Below, in pieces: positions 18,982-27,492 of a stretch of DNA of 64,000 nucleotides. The notes below the pieces were generated by a model. That model did no database searches and was not told the DNA's origin. It was given only the letters and a program-made list of their open reading frames with translations. The translations under genes were made by a program, and so were the position numbers. Source of the DNA: Streptomyces regalis (GTDB taxonomy: Bacteria; Actinomycetota; Actinomycetes; Streptomycetales; Streptomycetaceae); contig NZ_LLZG01000301.1 of the NCBI RefSeq assembly GCF_001509475.1, forward strand, positions 1-64,000, in the 5' to 3' direction. Each line of letters opens with the position of its first letter. Position 1 is the stretch's first letter.

Positions 18982-20949
18982 ATGACGGGGAAAGTACTGA
19001 CCACCCTTCGCTCCATCGTCCGCCGCCCGGCCGGCCTTCCCGGGTGGAACTCCATCCGCGGCCGGATGGCCATCGTGCTGGCCGTTCCGACCTGCCTGCT
19101 GCTCACTCTGATCGGGCTCGGCGTCGCCGACCGGGCCGCCGACTGGTCCGCCGCCCGGGAGACCGAGGCGCATGTCGGGGTGCTGTTGCGGGCGCAGGGA
19201 CTCGTCCGGGAGGTGCAGCGCGAACGCGGGCTGACCAACGGGCTGTTGGCGGGTGAGGAGGGGTACCGCGACGACGTCGCCGCGCAGCGCGGCCGTACCG
19301 ACAAGGCACGGGACGCCTTGCGTGCCACGCTCGACGAGGAGAGCGGTGCGCTGCCGGACGCCGCGGTCTCGGCGCTGTGGGCCGCCGACGTGCCCCTCGC
19401 CGCCCTCACCGAGACCCGCGAGGACATCGACGCCGGCACCGCCGACCGTGCCGCCACCCTGCGGACGTACACCGAGACCGTCACCGCCCTCATCGACGCC
19501 GAGTCGGCCGGTGCCCCGGACGGCGACCGGCGGATCGCGCAGGGCGTGCAGGCGCTCCAGGCCCTCGCCCGGGCCACGGAGGCCGTCGCGCTCGAACGCG
19601 GCTCCCTCAACGGGGTGTTCGCGGCCGGGCGGTTCCGCGCCGGGGAGTACCTCGACTTCACGGAGGTCCGGGCGGCCCGGGTGGCCGCGCTGGGGCAGTT
19701 CCGGCAACTCGCCGGCGGGGGAGAGGAGGCCGCGCTCGACGACGCCTTCGGTACGACCGCCGCGCGTCGGGTCGTGGGATACGAGGCTCGGGCCGAGCGG
19801 GGTGCCGACGGGTCCGCTCTCGCCGTGGCCCCCGGCCGCTGGTGGGCCGACATGACGACCCTCGTCGACGACCTGCACGACGTGCAGCGGGCGGTCGGGG
19901 ACGACGTCCGGGCGCGCGCCGCCGACGCCGGTTCCGCCGCCACCCGGCAGCTCGGCGGCTTCCTCGCGCTCGGGGCGCTGATCCTCGCCGTGGCCGTCGC
20001 GCTCGCCGTCTTCTCGGCCCGCTCCATCACCCGGCCGCTGGGCGCCCTCGCCGACGAGGCGGACGCCGTCGCCGGGAGCCGGCTGCCCGAGGCCGTCCGG
20101 CGGATCCAGGAGGCCCACCCCGACACGCCGCCCACGCCGCAGTTCGCGCAACCCCGGCCGCCCGGTGGCGCGCGGGAGATCAGCCGCCTGGCCGCCGCCC
20201 TGCGCAACGTCGAGGACACCGCCGTGGGACTCGCCGCCGAGCAGGCCGTCCTGCGCCGCACCAGCACCGAGTCCCTGGCCAGCCTCGGCCGCCGCAACCA
20301 GAGCCTGCTCAACCGGCAGCTCGGCCTGATCACCACCCTGGAGAGCCAGGAACTCGACCCGGACGCCCTCGCCGAGCTCTTCGAACTCGACCACCTGGCC
20401 ACCCGGATGCGCCGCAACGCCGAGTCCCTGCTGGTACTCGCCGGTGAGGAGTCGCCGGCCCGGTCCTGGAAGGGCACCGTCGCCGTCGCCGACGTGGTGC
20501 GGTCGGCCGTGGCGGAGGTCGAGCAGTACCGGCGGGTGGCCGCCGTCGACATCCAGCAGTGCGGCGTCCGGGGCCACTGTGTCGCCGAACTGTCGCACCT
20601 GCTCGCCGAGTTGGTGGAGAACGCGCTGATGTTCAGCCCGCCCAAGCAGCCCGTCGAGGTCTACGGCTGGCGGGACGGCGGCGAGTACTGCCTGGCCGTC
20701 GTGGACCGGGGGATCGGGATGACCCCGGAGCGCCTGGCCGAGTCCAACGCCGTCCTGTCGGGGAAGGGCGACTCCTTGCACACCGCCCCGACCCGGTTCC
20801 TCGGCCACCACGTCGTCGGCGCTCTCGCCACCCGCCTCGGCGCCCACGTCGAGCTCCGCCCCACCCAGGGCACGGGCGTCACCGCCTACGTCGCCCTGCC
20901 GGCCGTCCTGATCCAGGAGTCGACGTCAACTGCCGTCGCCCGAGGATGA
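18982..20949 (+). CDS. NIT-domain sensor histidine kinase-like protein (no conservon partners)
   Basis: This 655-residue relative of CvnA has TM1 (about 28-50), a nitrate/nitrite-sensing-type helical domain, TM2 (about 323-345), a HAMP linker and an ATPase lobe with the N-box E-L-V-E-N-A (about 544) and G1 D-R-G-I-G-M (about 575). The G2 glycines are poorly conserved (F-L-G-H-H-V-V-G), so ATP binding may be altered. Unlike the first kinase it is not followed by roadblock, DUF742 or GTPase genes. The ATG at 18982 is chosen because the longer frame adds a non-conserved segment. The 3' end overlaps the PBP gene by 24 bp, convergently. Confidence 0.85.
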   Translation: MTGKVLTTLRSIVRRPAGLPGWNSIRGRMAIVLAVPTCLLLTLIGLGVADRAADWSAARETEAHVGVLLRAQGLVREVQRERGLTNGLLAGEEGYRDDVAAQRGRTDKARDALRATLDEESGALPDAAVSALWAADVPLAALTETREDIDAGTADRAATLRTYTETVTALIDAESAGAPDGDRRIAQGVQALQALARATEAVALERGSLNGVFAAGRFRAGEYLDFTEVRAARVAALGQFRQLAGGGEEAALDDAFGTTAARRVVGYEARAERGADGSALAVAPGRWWADMTTLVDDLHDVQRAVGDDVRARAADAGSAATRQLGGFLALGALILAVAVALAVFSARSITRPLGALADEADAVAGSRLPEAVRRIQEAHPDTPPTPQFAQPRPPGGAREISRLAAALRNVEDTAVGLAAEQAVLRRTSTESLASLGRRNQSLLNRQLGLITTLESQELDPDALAELFELDHLATRMRRNAESLLVLAGEESPARSWKGTVAVADVVRSAVAEVEQYRRVAAVDIQQCGVRGHCVAELSHLLAELVENALMFSPPKQPVEVYGWRDGGEYCLAVVDRGIGMTPERLAESNAVLSGKGDSLHTAPTRFLGHHVVGALATRLGAHVELRPTQGTGVTAYVALPAVLIQESTSTAVARG

Positions 20950-22401
20950 CTTCAGCACCGCCTTCATCACGGCCCGCGCGATCGGCGCCGCGTCCCCGCC
21001 CCCGCTGATCTCACCCCGGTCCGCGTCGGCGTCCTCCACCACCACCGCGACCGCGACCTTGGGCTCCAGGTCGCGGTCGCCCTTCGCCCAGGAGACGAAC
21101 CAGGCGTACGGCGTCCCGGAGTTGCCGAGGCCGTGCTGGGCCGTGCCGGTCTTGCCGCCGACCGTCGCACCGGGGATCCAGGCGTTCGTGCCGGTGCCCT
21201 CGCGCACCGCGTCCGCCATCAGTTGCTTGACCAGTACGGCGGTCGACGGGTGCATGGCCTGCCGCACCGGGCCGGCCCCGCCGGTCGACACCGTGGCGCC
21301 GCTCGCCCGGGTCGTGCGCTCCACCAGATAGGGCGAGCGCACCTTGCCGCCGTTCGCCACGGCCGCCGCGACCATCGCCATCTGCAGTGGGGTGGCCCGG
21401 GTGTTGTACTGGCCGATCGACGACAGGGCGAGCTGCGCCCGGTCCACCTTCGGGTCGAAGGTGGACTCGGCGACCGAGAAGGGGATCCTCAGGTCGGCGT
21501 CGTTGAAGCCGAAGGCCTGCGCCGTCGCCGCCATCCGCTTCGCCCCCACCCGCACACCCAGCTTGGCGAACACCGTGTTGCACGACCACTCGAACGCCTT
21601 CCGCAGCGGAACGTCCTCGCAGCCCTCGGACTCGTTCGTCAGCGAGGTCCTGGTGCCCGGGAGGCGGTACGGATCCGGGGAGTCGGTCGGCTCGTCCAGG
21701 TCCTGGACCACACCCGAGTCCAGCGCCGCCGCCGCGGTCAGCACCTTGAAGGTCGAACCCGGCGGATACGTCTTGCGCACCGCCCGGTTGAGCATCGGCT
21801 TGTCCGGGTCGCCGTTCAGCGACTTCCAGGACCGCGCCACGGACGAGCCGTTCCCCGACAGCACGGACGGGTCGTACGACGGGGCGGACACGAGGGCCAG
21901 GATCCGCCCGGTCGCCGGTTCGATCGCCGCCACCGCGCCCTTGCGGCCGGCCAGCCCTTCGTACGCCGCCTCCTGCGCGCCCCGGTGCAGGGTGGTGAGG
22001 ACGTCGCCGCCGGGGTTGCGGTCGCGGGCGAGGTCGTTCCACAGCGGGAACGGCGAGAGCAGCGGGTCGGTGCCGGACAGGACGCCGTCCTCGGTGTGCT
22101 CCAGGAGCGACGTGCCGTACACCTGCGAGGCGAAGCCGGTGACGGGGGCGTACATCGGGCCGTTGGCGTAGGTCCGTTCGTAGCGGAGGTGCTCGCCGGT
22201 GTCGTGGGATCCGGTGACCGGTTCGCTGCCGACCAGGATGTCGCCGCGCGGCTGCCCGTAACGGGCGATGGGGGCGCGGCGGTTGGCGATGTTGCCGTCG
22301 TAGGAGGAGGCCTCGAAGACCTGCAGGCGGGTGGCGTTCACGAGCAGCGCGACCAGCAGCAGGGCGCAGAAGAACGCGGCATGGCGGATGTGCCGGGTCA
22401 T
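20926..22401 (-). CDS. pbpA: Class B penicillin-binding protein (PbpA type)
   Basis: This 491-residue membrane-anchored transpeptidase has an N-terminal TM helix (about 7-25), a dimerisation region and a C-terminal penicillin-binding domain. The active-site Ser216 is in P-G-S-T-F-K, the second motif is S-C-N and the third K-T-G at about 417-419. It cross-links peptidoglycan together with a SEDS glycosyltransferase. The ATG overlaps the stop of the upstream rodA-like gene as ATGA, so the pair is co-translated. The much longer open frame through 23424 is a shadow of rodA. This looks like a second PbpA/RodA pair, separate from the usual cell-division locus, but that needs the genome. Confidence 0.95.
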   Translation of the reverse strand: MTRHIRHAAFFCALLLVALLVNATRLQVFEASSYDGNIANRRAPIARYGQPRGDILVGSEPVTGSHDTGEHLRYERTYANGPMYAPVTGFASQVYGTSLLEHTEDGVLSGTDPLLSPFPLWNDLARDRNPGGDVLTTLHRGAQEAAYEGLAGRKGAVAAIEPATGRILALVSAPSYDPSVLSGNGSSVARSWKSLNGDPDKPMLNRAVRKTYPPGSTFKVLTAAAALDSGVVQDLDEPTDSPDPYRLPGTRTSLTNESEGCEDVPLRKAFEWSCNTVFAKLGVRVGAKRMAATAQAFGFNDADLRIPFSVAESTFDPKVDRAQLALSSIGQYNTRATPLQMAMVAAAVANGGKVRSPYLVERTTRASGATVSTGGAGPVRQAMHPSTAVLVKQLMADAVREGTGTNAWIPGATVGGKTGTAQHGLGNSGTPYAWFVSWAKGDRDLEPKVAVAVVVEDADADRGEISGGGDAAPIARAVMKAVLKSSSGDGS

Positions 22402-23780
22402 CGGACGGCCTCCTCGCCCTGGGGAACGCCGAGCCGGCTGCGCGACCTGTCGCTCACCCGGATCAGCAGCGCCACCATCGCCCAGTTGGTGACCACCGAG
22501 GAACCGCCCTGCGCCAGGAACGGCATCGCCATGCCCGTCAGCGGGATCAGGCCCGTCACCCCGCCCGCGATCACGAACACCTGGAGCGCCAGGATCGAGG
22601 CGAGCCCCACCGCGAGCAGCCGGCCGAAGGGGTCCCGCAGGGCGAGGCCCGCCCGGTAGCCGCGCTCCACCAGCAGGCCGTAGAGGAGGAAGATCGCCGA
22701 CAGGCCCGCCAGGCCCAGCTCCTCCCCGGCCGTCGCCAGGATGAAGTCCGACTTGGCCGCGAAGCCGATCAGGATCGAGTGGCCGAGGCCCAGTCCCGTG
22801 CCGAGCATGCCGCCCGCCGCGAAGGCGAACAGCGACTGGGACAGCTGGTTGGGGCCCTGACCGGCGTCGATCGACGCGAACGGGTGCTGCCAGTCCTCGA
22901 CCCTGCTGTGCACATGCGGCTCCAGCTGGCCGACGGCCACCGCGCCGAGCGCCGCGAGCAGCAGGCCGAGCGCGATCCAGCCGGTGCGGCCGGTGGCGAC
23001 GTAGAGCAGGACCACGAACAGGCCGAAGAACAGCAGGGATGTGCCCAGGTCGCGTTCGAGGACGAGCACGCCCACGCTCAGCAGCCAGATGGCGACGATC
23101 GGGCCGAGGACGCGCCCGGTGGGCAGTTGCAGCCGGTCGATCCCGAGCACACGGCGGCCCGTGTACGCCAGCGCGCTGCGGTTCGCGGCCAGGTACGCCG
23201 CGAAGAACACCGCGAGCAGCACCTTCGCGAACTCGCCGGGCTGGATGGAGAATCCGGCGATCCGGATCCAGATGCGGGCGCCGTTCACGGACGGGAAGAA
23301 GATCGGCAGGGTGAGCAGCACGAGAGCGGCGACGACACAGACGTACGAGTAGCGCTGGAGCACCCGATGGTCGCGCAGCAGGAGCACGACCACGATGAAC
23401 AGCGCCACCCCCAGCGTGGACCACACGAGTTGGGCGGGCGCCGCCCGGTCGCCCGGTGTCTCCAGGTCGAGCCGGTAGATCAGGACCAGGCCGAGGCCGT
23501 TGAGCAGCACGCCGATCGGCAGCAGCACCGGGTCGGCGCAGGGGGCGCGCAGGCGCACCGCCAGATGAGCGACCAACGCGAGGACGCCGAGCCCGGCGCC
23601 GTAACCGGCGGCACCGGGCGGGACGGTGCCGCTCTTGGCGAGGCCGACCGCGCAGTAGCCGTACACGGAGAGCAGGACGGCCACGACGATGAGGGCCAGT
23701 TCGATGCCACGGCGCCGGGGGAGCGGTACGGCGGGTGCGGGCGTGTCCGCTGCCACCAGGGTGGTTCCGGCCTTGGTCAT
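22398..23780 (-). CDS. rodA: FtsW/RodA/SpoVE family peptidoglycan polymerase
   Basis: This 460-residue polytopic SEDS protein has about twelve TM segments. The signature region A-G-E-E-L-G-L-A-G is present, and so is the conserved W-Q-H-P segment (D-W-Q-H-P-F). It should polymerise lipid II into glycan chains with the overlapping PbpA as partner. An acidic E-R-D-L-G-T-S-L motif holds the conserved catalytic Asp. The N-terminus is alanine/proline rich before the first TM. The start at ATG 23780 has no strong competing site. Confidence 0.94.
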   Translation of the reverse strand: MTKAGTTLVAADTPAPAVPLPRRRGIELALIVVAVLLSVYGYCAVGLAKSGTVPPGAAGYGAGLGVLALVAHLAVRLRAPCADPVLLPIGVLLNGLGLVLIYRLDLETPGDRAAPAQLVWSTLGVALFIVVVLLLRDHRVLQRYSYVCVVAALVLLTLPIFFPSVNGARIWIRIAGFSIQPGEFAKVLLAVFFAAYLAANRSALAYTGRRVLGIDRLQLPTGRVLGPIVAIWLLSVGVLVLERDLGTSLLFFGLFVVLLYVATGRTGWIALGLLLAALGAVAVGQLEPHVHSRVEDWQHPFASIDAGQGPNQLSQSLFAFAAGGMLGTGLGLGHSILIGFAAKSDFILATAGEELGLAGLSAIFLLYGLLVERGYRAGLALRDPFGRLLAVGLASILALQVFVIAGGVTGLIPLTGMAMPFLAQGGSSVVTNWAMVALLIRVSDRSRSRLGVPQGEEAVR

Positions 23781-23823
23781 GCCCGGAACTTACCCAAATA
23801 GTCCGTCTTGTGTGCCTTACGGC

Positions 23824-24246
23824 TCAGCACCAGCGCGGCGCGGCCCCGATGTTGTCGATGTACCGGGCCGCCCCCCAGGCCCAGGTGCCGTCCGCGAGCA
23901 GATACCACAGGGGGTTGCCCTGGATCGGCTGGCCCGGCGTCTTGCAGAAGATTCTGACGATGTCGCCCCGGTGGGCGACCCGGATCACCTGGCTGCCCCG
24001 GTTGGGCGCACTGCGCAGCAGCAGGGTGCTCGCGGTGACGCGCCCCGTGGTGAAGCGTCGGCCGTCGTTGCCCGAGCCGCCCCAGCCCCCCTCGGGGTCA
24101 GGTCCCGTCCCGCCCAAGTCCTCCTGGGACTCGCTCGAAGTCCCCTGGGCCTCCCAGTCGTCGTCGGCGACGGCAGGCGTGGCGGCGGCCGCGAGGGCGA
24201 GAGCGCCGGCGGCTATGGATATGGCGAAGCGGGAGCGCAGGGCCAT
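23824..24246 (-). CDS. Small secreted SH3-domain protein
   Basis: This 140-residue protein has a clean signal peptide (cleavage around A-V-A-D at about 27), an acidic Gly/Ser/Asp-rich linker and a bacterial SH3-like domain (about 70-140; L-L-L-R-S-A-P-N-R-G-S-Q-V-I-R-V, W-Y-L-L-A-D-G-T-W-A-W). Such proteins are common in Streptomyces and probably bind cell-wall or surface ligands. GGAGGTACCC before the ATG is an excellent ribosome site. It is on the strand of, and just upstream of, the rodA-pbpA pair, suggesting a cell-envelope role. Confidence 0.85.
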   Translation of the reverse strand: MALRSRFAISIAAGALALAAAATPAVADDDWEAQGTSSESQEDLGGTGPDPEGGWGGSGNDGRRFTTGRVTASTLLLRSAPNRGSQVIRVAHRGDIVRIFCKTPGQPIQGNPLWYLLADGTWAWGAARYIDNIGAAPRWC

Positions 24247-24461
24247 GGGGTACCTCCAGGAGAGGGGTGACGAACCTGACTAATCGCCACATTAAGAGCG
24301 CATCGGCGGGGTCGCGCGCCAAGCTGGACCATAGGAGCGCAGCGCCCCGTAGGGGCGCACGCTCAGGGGCGCGGGGCAGCGTCGATATGCGGCTCCGCCG
24401 CGTGGGCGCGACAAACCCCCACAACCCGCAGCCGACAACAGCCGGTGGACCCGAGCTCTTA
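24247..24461. other. Intergenic region holding repeat copy B
   Basis: No gene is evident. It holds the promoter side of the SH3 gene, a CGCCCCGTAGGGGCG hairpin and one copy of the dispersed Streptomyces repeat, and ends at a MITE-like element. Confidence 0.5.
24338..24441 (+). repeat. Dispersed Streptomyces repeat, copy B (intergenic)
   Basis: This copy reads AGGGGCGCGGGGCAGCGTCG, then ATGCGGCTCCGCCGCG, TGGGCGCGACAAACCCCC and ACAACCCGCAGCCGACAACA, preceded by a CGCCCCGTAGGGGCG palindrome. The core is the same as copies A, C and D. Confidence 0.82.
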
Positions 24462-24624
24462 GGGCCCTTCTGATGGATCTCCGCGGCGTCGCGACGCCCG
24501 GCACGCACGCTCGCCGCACGGCGTGAAGGGCCAGGTGGCTCCGCCACATGACCCTCCACGCCGCACGCCGATCGCACGCACCGAACGCCGCTCCTTCTTC
24601 CACGGAGATCCATCAGAAGGGCCC
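24462..24624. mobile_element. MITE-like element 1 with perfect 22-bp inverted ends
   Basis: The left end GGGCCCTTCTGATGGATCTC... (24462-24483) is the exact reverse complement of 24603-24624. The 163-bp body has no gene. Its core (CGACGCCCGGCACGCAC, GTGGCTCCGCCACATGACC, CGCACCGAACGCCGCT) is shared with element 2 at 27221-27403. The right end runs into the histidine kinase gene and provides its last three codons and stop. No target-site duplication is evident. A transposase-dependent miniature element is inferred. Confidence 0.8.
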
Positions 24625-25836
24625 GGCCCCGCCGTCCGCCGCGTTGGCGAAGGTGAGCCGCGCGCCGAGTACCTCCGCCTGCCCCAACGCGATGGTCAGC
24701 CCCAGGCCGTGCCCCTTGGCTCCGCCCTCCGTGCGGAACCGCTGCGGACCGTGCGCGACGAGGTAATCCGGGTAGCCGTCACCGTGATCCCGCACGGTGA
24801 CCACCGGCCCGTCCACGGTCAGGGACACCGGCGCCCGCCCGTGCTTGTGCGCGTTCGCCACCAGATTCCCCAGCACCCGCTCCAGCCGCCGCCGGTCGGT
24901 CTCCACCACGACGTCCCGTACGACGACGACCTCCGTGTCGGTCCCGGACCCGCGCACCACCCGCTCCGCGAGCGCCGCCAGCGGCTCGGCGTCCGACTCC
25001 AGCCGCTCACGCCCGGCGTCCAGCCGCGAGATCTCCAGCAGATCCTCGGTCAGCGTGCGCAACGCGGCCACCCGGTCCCGCACCAGCTCCGTCGGCCGCC
25101 CGGGCGGCAGCAGCTCGGCCGCCGCGTGCAGCCCGGTCAGCGGCGTACGCAGCTCGTGCGCCACGTCCGCCGTGAACCGCTGCTCGGACAGCAGCTTGCT
25201 CTGCAGCGACGACGCCATCGAGTCGAGGGCGGCGGCGACGGCGGCCACCTCGTCCTGCGGCCTGGTCGGATCCTTCGTACGGGGATCGTCGACCCGCGCG
25301 TCCAGGTCGCCGCGGCTGATCCGCCGGGCCACCTGGGCCGTGGCGTGCAGCCGCCGCGTCACCCGGGTCACCGCGAACGCGCCCACCAGCAGCGTCGCCC
25401 CGATCGCCAGCCCCGACGACCACAGGATCGCCCGGTCCAGCCCCTCGATGGTGCGCGCCTGCTGCGAGTAGTCGACCTCGACCGTGAGTGCCCGCTCGCC
25501 GTCGGCCGGCCCCGCCGCCCACATCGTGGGGCGCCCGTGGTGGTCGGCGACCATCGTGCCGCGCTCCCCGGCCACCGCCAGCTCCCGCAGCGACTCCGGC
25601 AGCTCCGGCGGATCCAGACGGATGCCGTGGCCGAGCGGGTCCCCGGCCTCGAACGCCGCCGTCGCGTCCTGCAGCCGGGACAGTGCGAGGTCGCGGGCCT
25701 GGCCGACGGTCTGGTTCGTCACCGAGACGTGCACGAGGATCCCGAGCAGCGCCGCGAGCGCGCAGCACATCACCGTGATGAAGACGGCGGCCTTCACGGC
25801 GAGCGTGCCGGCCCACTGGGGGAGCGCGAGCCTCAT
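24613..25836 (-). CDS. Sensor histidine kinase, C-terminus cut by a repeat element
   Basis: This 407-residue membrane kinase has TM1 (about 11-34), a periplasmic sensor, TM2 (about 150-170), HAMP, and a HisKA domain with His227 in V-A-H-E-L-R-T-P-L. A HATPase domain follows with N-box N-L-V-A-N-A-H-K-H-G, G1 D-H-G-D-G-Y and G2 G-H-G-L-G-L. The protein ends F-A-N-A-A-D-G-G-A-G-P-F, and G-P-F-stop is encoded by the inverted end of the adjacent MITE-like element. Relatives usually continue a few residues, completing the last strand. No response regulator gene adjoins. The ATG overlaps the stop of the upstream lipoprotein gene, so the two are coupled. Confidence 0.9.
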   Translation of the reverse strand: MRLALPQWAGTLAVKAAVFITVMCCALAALLGILVHVSVTNQTVGQARDLALSRLQDATAAFEAGDPLGHGIRLDPPELPESLRELAVAGERGTMVADHHGRPTMWAAGPADGERALTVEVDYSQQARTIEGLDRAILWSSGLAIGATLLVGAFAVTRVTRRLHATAQVARRISRGDLDARVDDPRTKDPTRPQDEVAAVAAALDSMASSLQSKLLSEQRFTADVAHELRTPLTGLHAAAELLPPGRPTELVRDRVAALRTLTEDLLEISRLDAGRERLESDAEPLAALAERVVRGSGTDTEVVVVRDVVVETDRRRLERVLGNLVANAHKHGRAPVSLTVDGPVVTVRDHGDGYPDYLVAHGPQRFRTEGGAKGHGLGLTIALGQAEVLGARLTFANAADGGAGPF

Positions 25837-26600
25837 GGGGTGCTCGCCGAGGGGGAGGCGGACCGGGAGGGCGAGGCGGAACGTGAGGGCGACGGCGAGG
25901 GCGACGGGTGGGTCGTCTTCTTGCGGTGCCCGGTGCGCAGCATCTCGTCGTGCGTGAGCAGCATCGCCTTCTGGTCCGCGGCCCAGGTCCACTGCAGCCG
26001 GTACTCGTACCCCGCGACCTCGGACGGCGAGCGCAGGATCACCGACCGGCCGGCCAGCTCGACGCCGCTGATGGCGTCGTCCCACTCCATCACCTGCACG
26101 AGCCTGCGCTTCTCGACGGTGTAGACGCGCACCGCGATGGTCTTGCCGGGCATCAGCCGGAAGCCCAGAGTCAGCTCGGGGTGCCCGTCGCCGGTCAGAT
26201 CCCGGTAGTACGGCTGGAGCACCGGGCACCTGCCGCGCCCGGGGCCCGTGGCGCACTCGGCCATCAGGCGGCCGGTCTGCCGGTACGGCGCGTCCTGGCC
26301 GTCGTAGTCGTCCCGGTTCGCCGCGATCTCCTTGCGTACGACCGCCACCGGGTCCACGTCGCGGATGTCGCCCCCGGGGACGGTGACGCCCTTCACGGTC
26401 GCCCTGTTCACCTCGCCGATCTCATAGGCGGGGCTGGACGCCGGCGTCAGCTGCGGCCAGAGCTTGTCCGGGCTGACCGCGGTCTCGGTCGGGCCCGCGC
26501 CCTGGAGCCCCCCGGCGTCACCGCAGGCCGTCGCCGCCGCCAGCAGCAGTGCGACCAGGGCACTGAGCGCGACGGTGCGGGTGGGGCGGCTGCGAGGCAC
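25833..26600 (-). CDS. Lipoprotein coupled to the histidine kinase
   Basis: This 255-residue protein has a lipobox L-L-A-A-A-T-A-C with lipidated Cys26. The mature part has a D-L-T-G-D-G-H-P-E-L segment typical of VCBS/integrin-like or CseA-like secreted proteins, and a C-terminal tail of P-S-P-S-P-S-R-S-A-S-P repeats. The GTG at 26600 follows AGGAGAACC; the frame extends upstream without a site. It overlaps the kinase gene by ATGA. By analogy with CseA, it may modulate the sensor's extracytoplasmic domain; this is inference. Confidence 0.85.
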   Translation of the reverse strand: MPRSRPTRTVALSALVALLLAAATACGDAGGLQGAGPTETAVSPDKLWPQLTPASSPAYEIGEVNRATVKGVTVPGGDIRDVDPVAVVRKEIAANRDDYDGQDAPYRQTGRLMAECATGPGRGRCPVLQPYYRDLTGDGHPELTLGFRLMPGKTIAVRVYTVEKRRLVQVMEWDDAISGVELAGRSVILRSPSEVAGYEYRLQWTWAADQKAMLLTHDEMLRTGHRKKTTHPSPSPSPSRSASPSRSASPSASTP

Positions 26601-26693
26601 GGTTCTCCTGGGGCCGGGGACGGTCGTAGGCCCGTACACACTATTCGTACGGAAGTCCTTTTTGCGCACCCGGTGGGCGGACGGGCGAAACGG

Positions 26694-27200
26694 CTACTCG
26701 GCGAGTTCCTCCAGGAGCCGGGCGGTCGACAGGCCTGCCCGGAGGTAGTCGACGAACAGCTCGTTGTGCAGGGCCCACGGAGAGCGGCGGGAGCGTATCA
26801 GCCGGATCGCCTGCTCGGTGGAGTGGCTCCGGCGGACCAGGGCGTGCGCGATGACGAGCCCTGAGCGGTTGTACCCGTGGTAACAGCGGACGAGGACCCT
26901 GCGGCCCTTGTCCAGCGCCTCGCACGCCGCCTCCGCCAGCCGTATCACCCCGGCGAGCTGCGTCCCGTCCAGCGGCCCGTCGGGAATCGGCCACACATGG
27001 TGCTCGACACCGGGATCGGGCCCGTGCCCCGGCAGGCGCAGCAGAGTCTGTACGAGATCGAACTCGTCCTGTACGACGGCGAACTCCAGTTGTCCCGACG
27101 ACCCCCGGAACTCGTGCCCGCCCATCCACAAGCCGGGCACGATCTCGCTCCACGGGCTGTCCGGAGCCGGTACGTCGGGTTGCTTCCTGCGGGTACGCAA
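26694..27200 (-). CDS. Protein tyrosine/dual-specificity phosphatase
   Basis: This 168-residue cytoplasmic phosphatase has the C-X5-R loop C-Y-H-G-Y-N-R (Cys106, Arg112) followed by S-G, and a candidate general acid Asp74 in I-P-D-G-P. It should dephosphorylate Tyr or Ser/Thr residues. The TTG at 27200 is chosen because GGGGAGG lies 5 bp upstream. GTG 27218 is also in frame. MITE-like element 2 begins 20 bp upstream and occupies the promoter position. Confidence 0.85.
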   Translation of the reverse strand: MRTRRKQPDVPAPDSPWSEIVPGLWMGGHEFRGSSGQLEFAVVQDEFDLVQTLLRLPGHGPDPGVEHHVWPIPDGPLDGTQLAGVIRLAEAACEALDKGRRVLVRCYHGYNRSGLVIAHALVRRSHSTEQAIRLIRSRRSPWALHNELFVDYLRAGLSTARLLEELAE

Positions 27201-27220
27201 CGGCGCCTCCCCAACCACCC

Positions 27221-27403
27221 CTAGGGCCTGTTCTGAGTGTCCCCGCCTGCGCCCCGACGCCCGGCACGCACCCTCGCCGCACGCCGCCCCTGGACAGGTG
27301 GCTCCGCCACATGACCAGGGACGTCGCACGCCGAGGGCACGCACCGAACGCCGCTGCGCCCGTGCTCCGCACGGACGACGGGGACACTCAGAACAGGCCC
27401 TAG
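27221..27403. mobile_element. MITE-like element 2 with perfect 25-bp inverted ends
   Basis: CTAGGGCCTGTTCTGAGTGT... (27221-27245) is the exact reverse complement of 27379-27403. The terminal CTAG is palindromic and could be a 4-bp target duplication of IS5-type. The body is 183 bp without a gene. The core blocks (CGACGCCCGGCACGCAC, AGGTGGCTCCGCCACATGAC, GCACGCACCGAACGCCGCTG) match element 1, but the terminal repeats differ. It lies between the divergent phosphatase and NERD genes. Confidence 0.82.
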
Positions 27404-27492
27404 CGGGGGGTCTGCCCAACTCCTCTCAAAGGTAACCGGGTTCTTGCCCCCACAGCACCCCGCCTGTTCCCATGGTCGTGGGGTGATGGTGC

